NCBI RefSeq assembly: GCF_024295805.1
Contig: NZ_JANCLX010000012.1
Span: 1 to 64,000 of the forward strand
Direction: 5' to 3'
Origin: Streptomyces cucumeris
Lineage (GTDB): Bacteria > Actinomycetota > Actinomycetes > Streptomycetales > Streptomycetaceae
DNA length: 64,000 nucleotides
In this document: positions 62,361 to 64,000 of the stretch, in pieces
How the letters are laid out: the number at the start of each line of letters is the position of its first letter
How positions within the stretch are numbered: position 1 is the stretch's first letter
Made by a program: the position numbers and the translations under genes
Notes under the pieces: generated by a model
What the model was told of the DNA's origin: nothing
Seen by the model: only the letters and a program-made list of their open reading frames with translations
Databases searched by the model: none

Positions 62361-63563
62361 TCAAATGGGCAGAGGCCAACTCGGCCCGCCGGGGTCTGTG
62401 AGCCACACCCGCTGTCGCTCCGGGGTCACGGTCAGGCCGAACGCGGTTTGAGGAGGCGACCCGGCCCGCCGCCACGTTCCGAGAGCGTCCTCGACGGCAT
62501 CCCAAAGGCGGGCAGGCCCGCCCTGGCGCACAAGGAACGCTCCCTGGCCGTCGGGCAGGAGCGTGGCGAATGACCTCCGCGAAACGTCGACCAGATGGTC
62601 CAGCATGGGGCCGCCGTCAGTGCTGATCCCCAGATACTGAGCGCTCGGCGCGGCAAGCTGCGCGATGAACTGAGGCAGCCACTCACTCAGCACCTCAGGG
62701 CCGAAACGGGTGGGCCGCTCGTCGGCGGGCTGGTCCAAGGGGTCGGAGACGTGGCTGAGCGCGGGGGCCGCCTGCGGCCGGGCGATCATGAACGAGACGG
62801 TGCCGGGCAGGAACGTGCCCTCGGCGGTGCCGTCGTCTCCGACGGTGAGCCGTAGCAGGCCGGAGCCGTACAGCCAGCCGGACAGCGTGGCAAGGATGGT
62901 GCCACCGGCCCGGACCTGCCGGAGCCATTCCAGCGGCACGGTGCGCACCGAGCAGGTGGCGATCAGCCGGTCGTAGGGGGCGTTGTCCTGGAAGCCGAGC
63001 AGTCCGTCCCCGTTGATCAGCGTCGGTGTATATCCGGCTGCGGTGATGGCCGCGTGTGCGCGTCCGGCAGCAGCGCTGTCGTACTCGATGGAGGTCACCT
63101 GCCCGCTCCCCAGCCGGTGGCACATCAGCGCCGTGGAGTAGCCCGTGCCGGTGCCCACTTCCAGGACCCGGTCACCGTCCTGCGGGTCCAGGTCTTCGAG
63201 CATGCGCACCACCAGGCTCGGCAGGGTGGAGGAGGAGGTGGGGTCGCCCGGGACCGGTCCGTCGGCGTCAGCCGGGTGGGTGCGGCCGTCGAGCTGAGTC
63301 ACCAGCGTGCTGTCCGCGTACACCTCCTCGAGCCAGGTATCCGTGCCGACCAGTTCCGGGGTGACCGGTGTCCACAATGTGCCCCGGGGGCTATGGGTCC
63401 GTCGGAAGAAGGCGGAGGTGAAAAGGTGCCGGGGAACGGTCTCCACCGCGGCCCGCCATGCGGGCGAGCGCAGATGGCCGCCCTCTTCGAGCTGGTCGGC
63501 CAAACCGAGGCGCAGGCGCGCGGCGCGCTGTTCGTCCACGGACGCGGGGGAGGGCTCGGTCAC
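62361..63563 (-). CDS. PIMT-like methyltransferase of an ATP-grasp peptide maturation system
   Basis: This 400-residue protein is read from GTG 63563 (TEPSPASVDEQRAARLRL), overlapping the ATP-grasp gene by 4 bp. The methyltransferase core has VLEVGTGTGYSTALMCHRL (SAM loop), VTSIEYD, and DRLIATCSVRTVPLEWLRQV, with an N-terminal segment WRAAVETVPRHLFTSAFF typical of isoaspartate O-methyltransferases (PIMT). A C-terminal extension (SAQYLGISTDGGPMLDHLVDV, QGAFLVRQGGPARLWDAVEDAL) matches the methyltransferases found with ATP-grasp-modified peptides. In fuscimiditide-type graspetides such enzymes methylate an Asp and drive aspartimide formation. The same chemistry is expected here. Confidence 0.85.
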   Translation of the reverse strand: MTEPSPASVDEQRAARLRLGLADQLEEGGHLRSPAWRAAVETVPRHLFTSAFFRRTHSPRGTLWTPVTPELVGTDTWLEEVYADSTLVTQLDGRTHPADADGPVPGDPTSSSTLPSLVVRMLEDLDPQDGDRVLEVGTGTGYSTALMCHRLGSGQVTSIEYDSAAAGRAHAAITAAGYTPTLINGDGLLGFQDNAPYDRLIATCSVRTVPLEWLRQVRAGGTILATLSGWLYGSGLLRLTVGDDGTAEGTFLPGTVSFMIARPQAAPALSHVSDPLDQPADERPTRFGPEVLSEWLPQFIAQLAAPSAQYLGISTDGGPMLDHLVDVSRRSFATLLPDGQGAFLVRQGGPARLWDAVEDALGTWRRAGSPPQTAFGLTVTPERQRVWLTDPGGPSWPLPI

Positions 63564-64000
63564 GCGGGGTGTCCTTTCCCCAGCAGGTCGGCGAGGGCCG
63601 TGGTGATGGCCTTGGTCGTATCGTCGTCCACGAAGGCCCACTGTCCGTTGGGATTGCACTCGTAGAACCGCCACGCCCCGCTGTGGTCGAGCGCGAAGTC
63701 GAAGGCGCCGAAGCTCAGGCCGAGGGTGTCCATGTAGGAATGGATGCCCCGCCGCACCGGACCCGGGACATCGACAGGGGAGAACGCTATCCGTTCGTAG
63801 TCCAGCCGCCAGTCAAGATGATCGCCGTCGATCGCGATGCGCGTCGCGAACAGGTCCCGGCCCACAGCCGCCACTCGGATGTCCGCTGTCTTCGCGACCA
63901 CCTGCTGGAACAGATGCGGGCAGGTGGCGACACCGTCGCCGATCTCATCGGCCTCGACCTGGCGAACCCAGATCGTGCGCAGGTCGCCGTTCTCCCGGTA
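63560..64000 (-). CDS. ATP-grasp ribosomal peptide maturase, C-terminal part
   Basis: The frame is open from the right window edge to the stop at 63560 and encodes the last 146 residues. It begins YRENGDLRTIWVRQVEADEI at the edge, followed by CPHLFQQVVAKTADIRVAAVG, and contains LGLSFGAFDFALDHSGAWRFYECNPNGQWAFVDDDTT. The FGAFDFALD and ECNPNGQWAFVD motifs are the metal-binding end of the ATP-grasp fold of graspetide synthetases, which close ester or amide bonds between side chains of a precursor peptide. The N-terminal half and the precursor gene lie outside the window. The stop overlaps the methyltransferase start (GTGA), so the two are translated together. Confidence 0.87.
   Translation of the reverse strand, partial: YRENGDLRTIWVRQVEADEIGDGVATCPHLFQQVVAKTADIRVAAVGRDLFATRIAIDGDHLDWRLDYERIAFSPVDVPGPVRRGIHSYMDTLGLSFGAFDFALDHSGAWRFYECNPNGQWAFVDDDTTKAITTALADLLGKGHPA

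Overview
The window is high-GC actinobacterial DNA that fits a Streptomyces chromosome. The signs are dense GC-biased genes, many GTG starts, frequent 4-bp start/stop overlaps, an HspR-controlled dnaK-grpE-dnaJ-hspR operon, a class II fba next to pyrE, a consensus Streptomyces parS palindrome, and many family types typical of the genus (DUF2617, DUF3151, DUF6087, SpoIIE-type phosphatases, SigE-family ECF factors). The order dcd ... dnaK operon ... clpB ... DUF2617/spermidine synthase ... pyrE ... fba ... kynA/kynU ... P450 ... purA resembles, from memory, the conserved core of the S. coelicolor chromosome.

Positions 1-3,800 are an accessory strip against a tRNA-Gly(CCC) gene (3719-3792, minus). 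The 3' half of the tRNA plus its terminator is repeated three times: a degenerate copy at 1062-1135, a near-perfect copy at 2001-2089, and the functional gene. The intervals and the outer flank hold toxin-antitoxin-like modules (two VapBC/PIN pairs, one RelE-like/DUF6247 pair, one small orphan), and an IS5-type transposase runs off the left edge. The strip looks like successive integrations into one tRNA site, worn down to stabilisation modules.

Positions 4,000-16,600 hold a small zinc-ribbon protein, dcd (dCTP deaminase), a phosphoribosyltransferase, a Yip1-family membrane protein, two exported seven-bladed FG-GAP proteins, a large membrane sensor phosphatase with PAS, GAF, PP2C and histidine-kinase-like ATPase domains, and a membrane heterodisulfide-reductase-like Fe-S protein. 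Positions 16,700-26,750 are the heat-shock core: HAIR operators lie before dnaK and clpB. dnaK carries a one-base deletion at about 18,023 that splits it into two frames, either a sequence error or a real lesion. Between the two heat-shock loci sit a pseudogene remnant, a cupin, an MHS-family transporter and a PPOX-family protein.

Positions 26,800-37,900 carry a YbjN protein, an aminotransferase, a Gly/Cys-repeat membrane peptide, DUF2617 plus a membrane-fused spermidine synthase, a SRPBCC protein, an aldose epimerase, pyrE, a parS palindrome, fba, a DHA2 efflux pump with a four-cysteine tail, and DUF3151. Positions 38,100-42,450 form a four-gene overlapping operon: tryptophan dioxygenase, kynureninase, a formamidase-like hydrolase and a cytochrome P450. 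This would convert tryptophan to anthranilate and couples the route to an oxidase.

Positions 42,600-61,800 hold an ABC exporter with a divergent regulator, a divergent lipid-kinase-like protein and purA, two paralogous Ser/Thr kinases, a DJ-1/MarR operon with two palindromic operators, a class III aminotransferase, a GntR regulator, a GT2 glycosyltransferase fused to a multi-spanning membrane domain and coupled to an ECF sigma factor, and a SLATT-like 2TM protein. The right edge (62,000-64,000, minus) is the 3' end of a ribosomal-peptide cluster: an ATP-grasp ligase (partial), a protein-isoaspartate-methyltransferase-like enzyme and a DUF6087 protein. This gene set matches graspetides whose PIMT homologue installs an aspartimide. 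The precursor gene should lie just beyond position 64,000.
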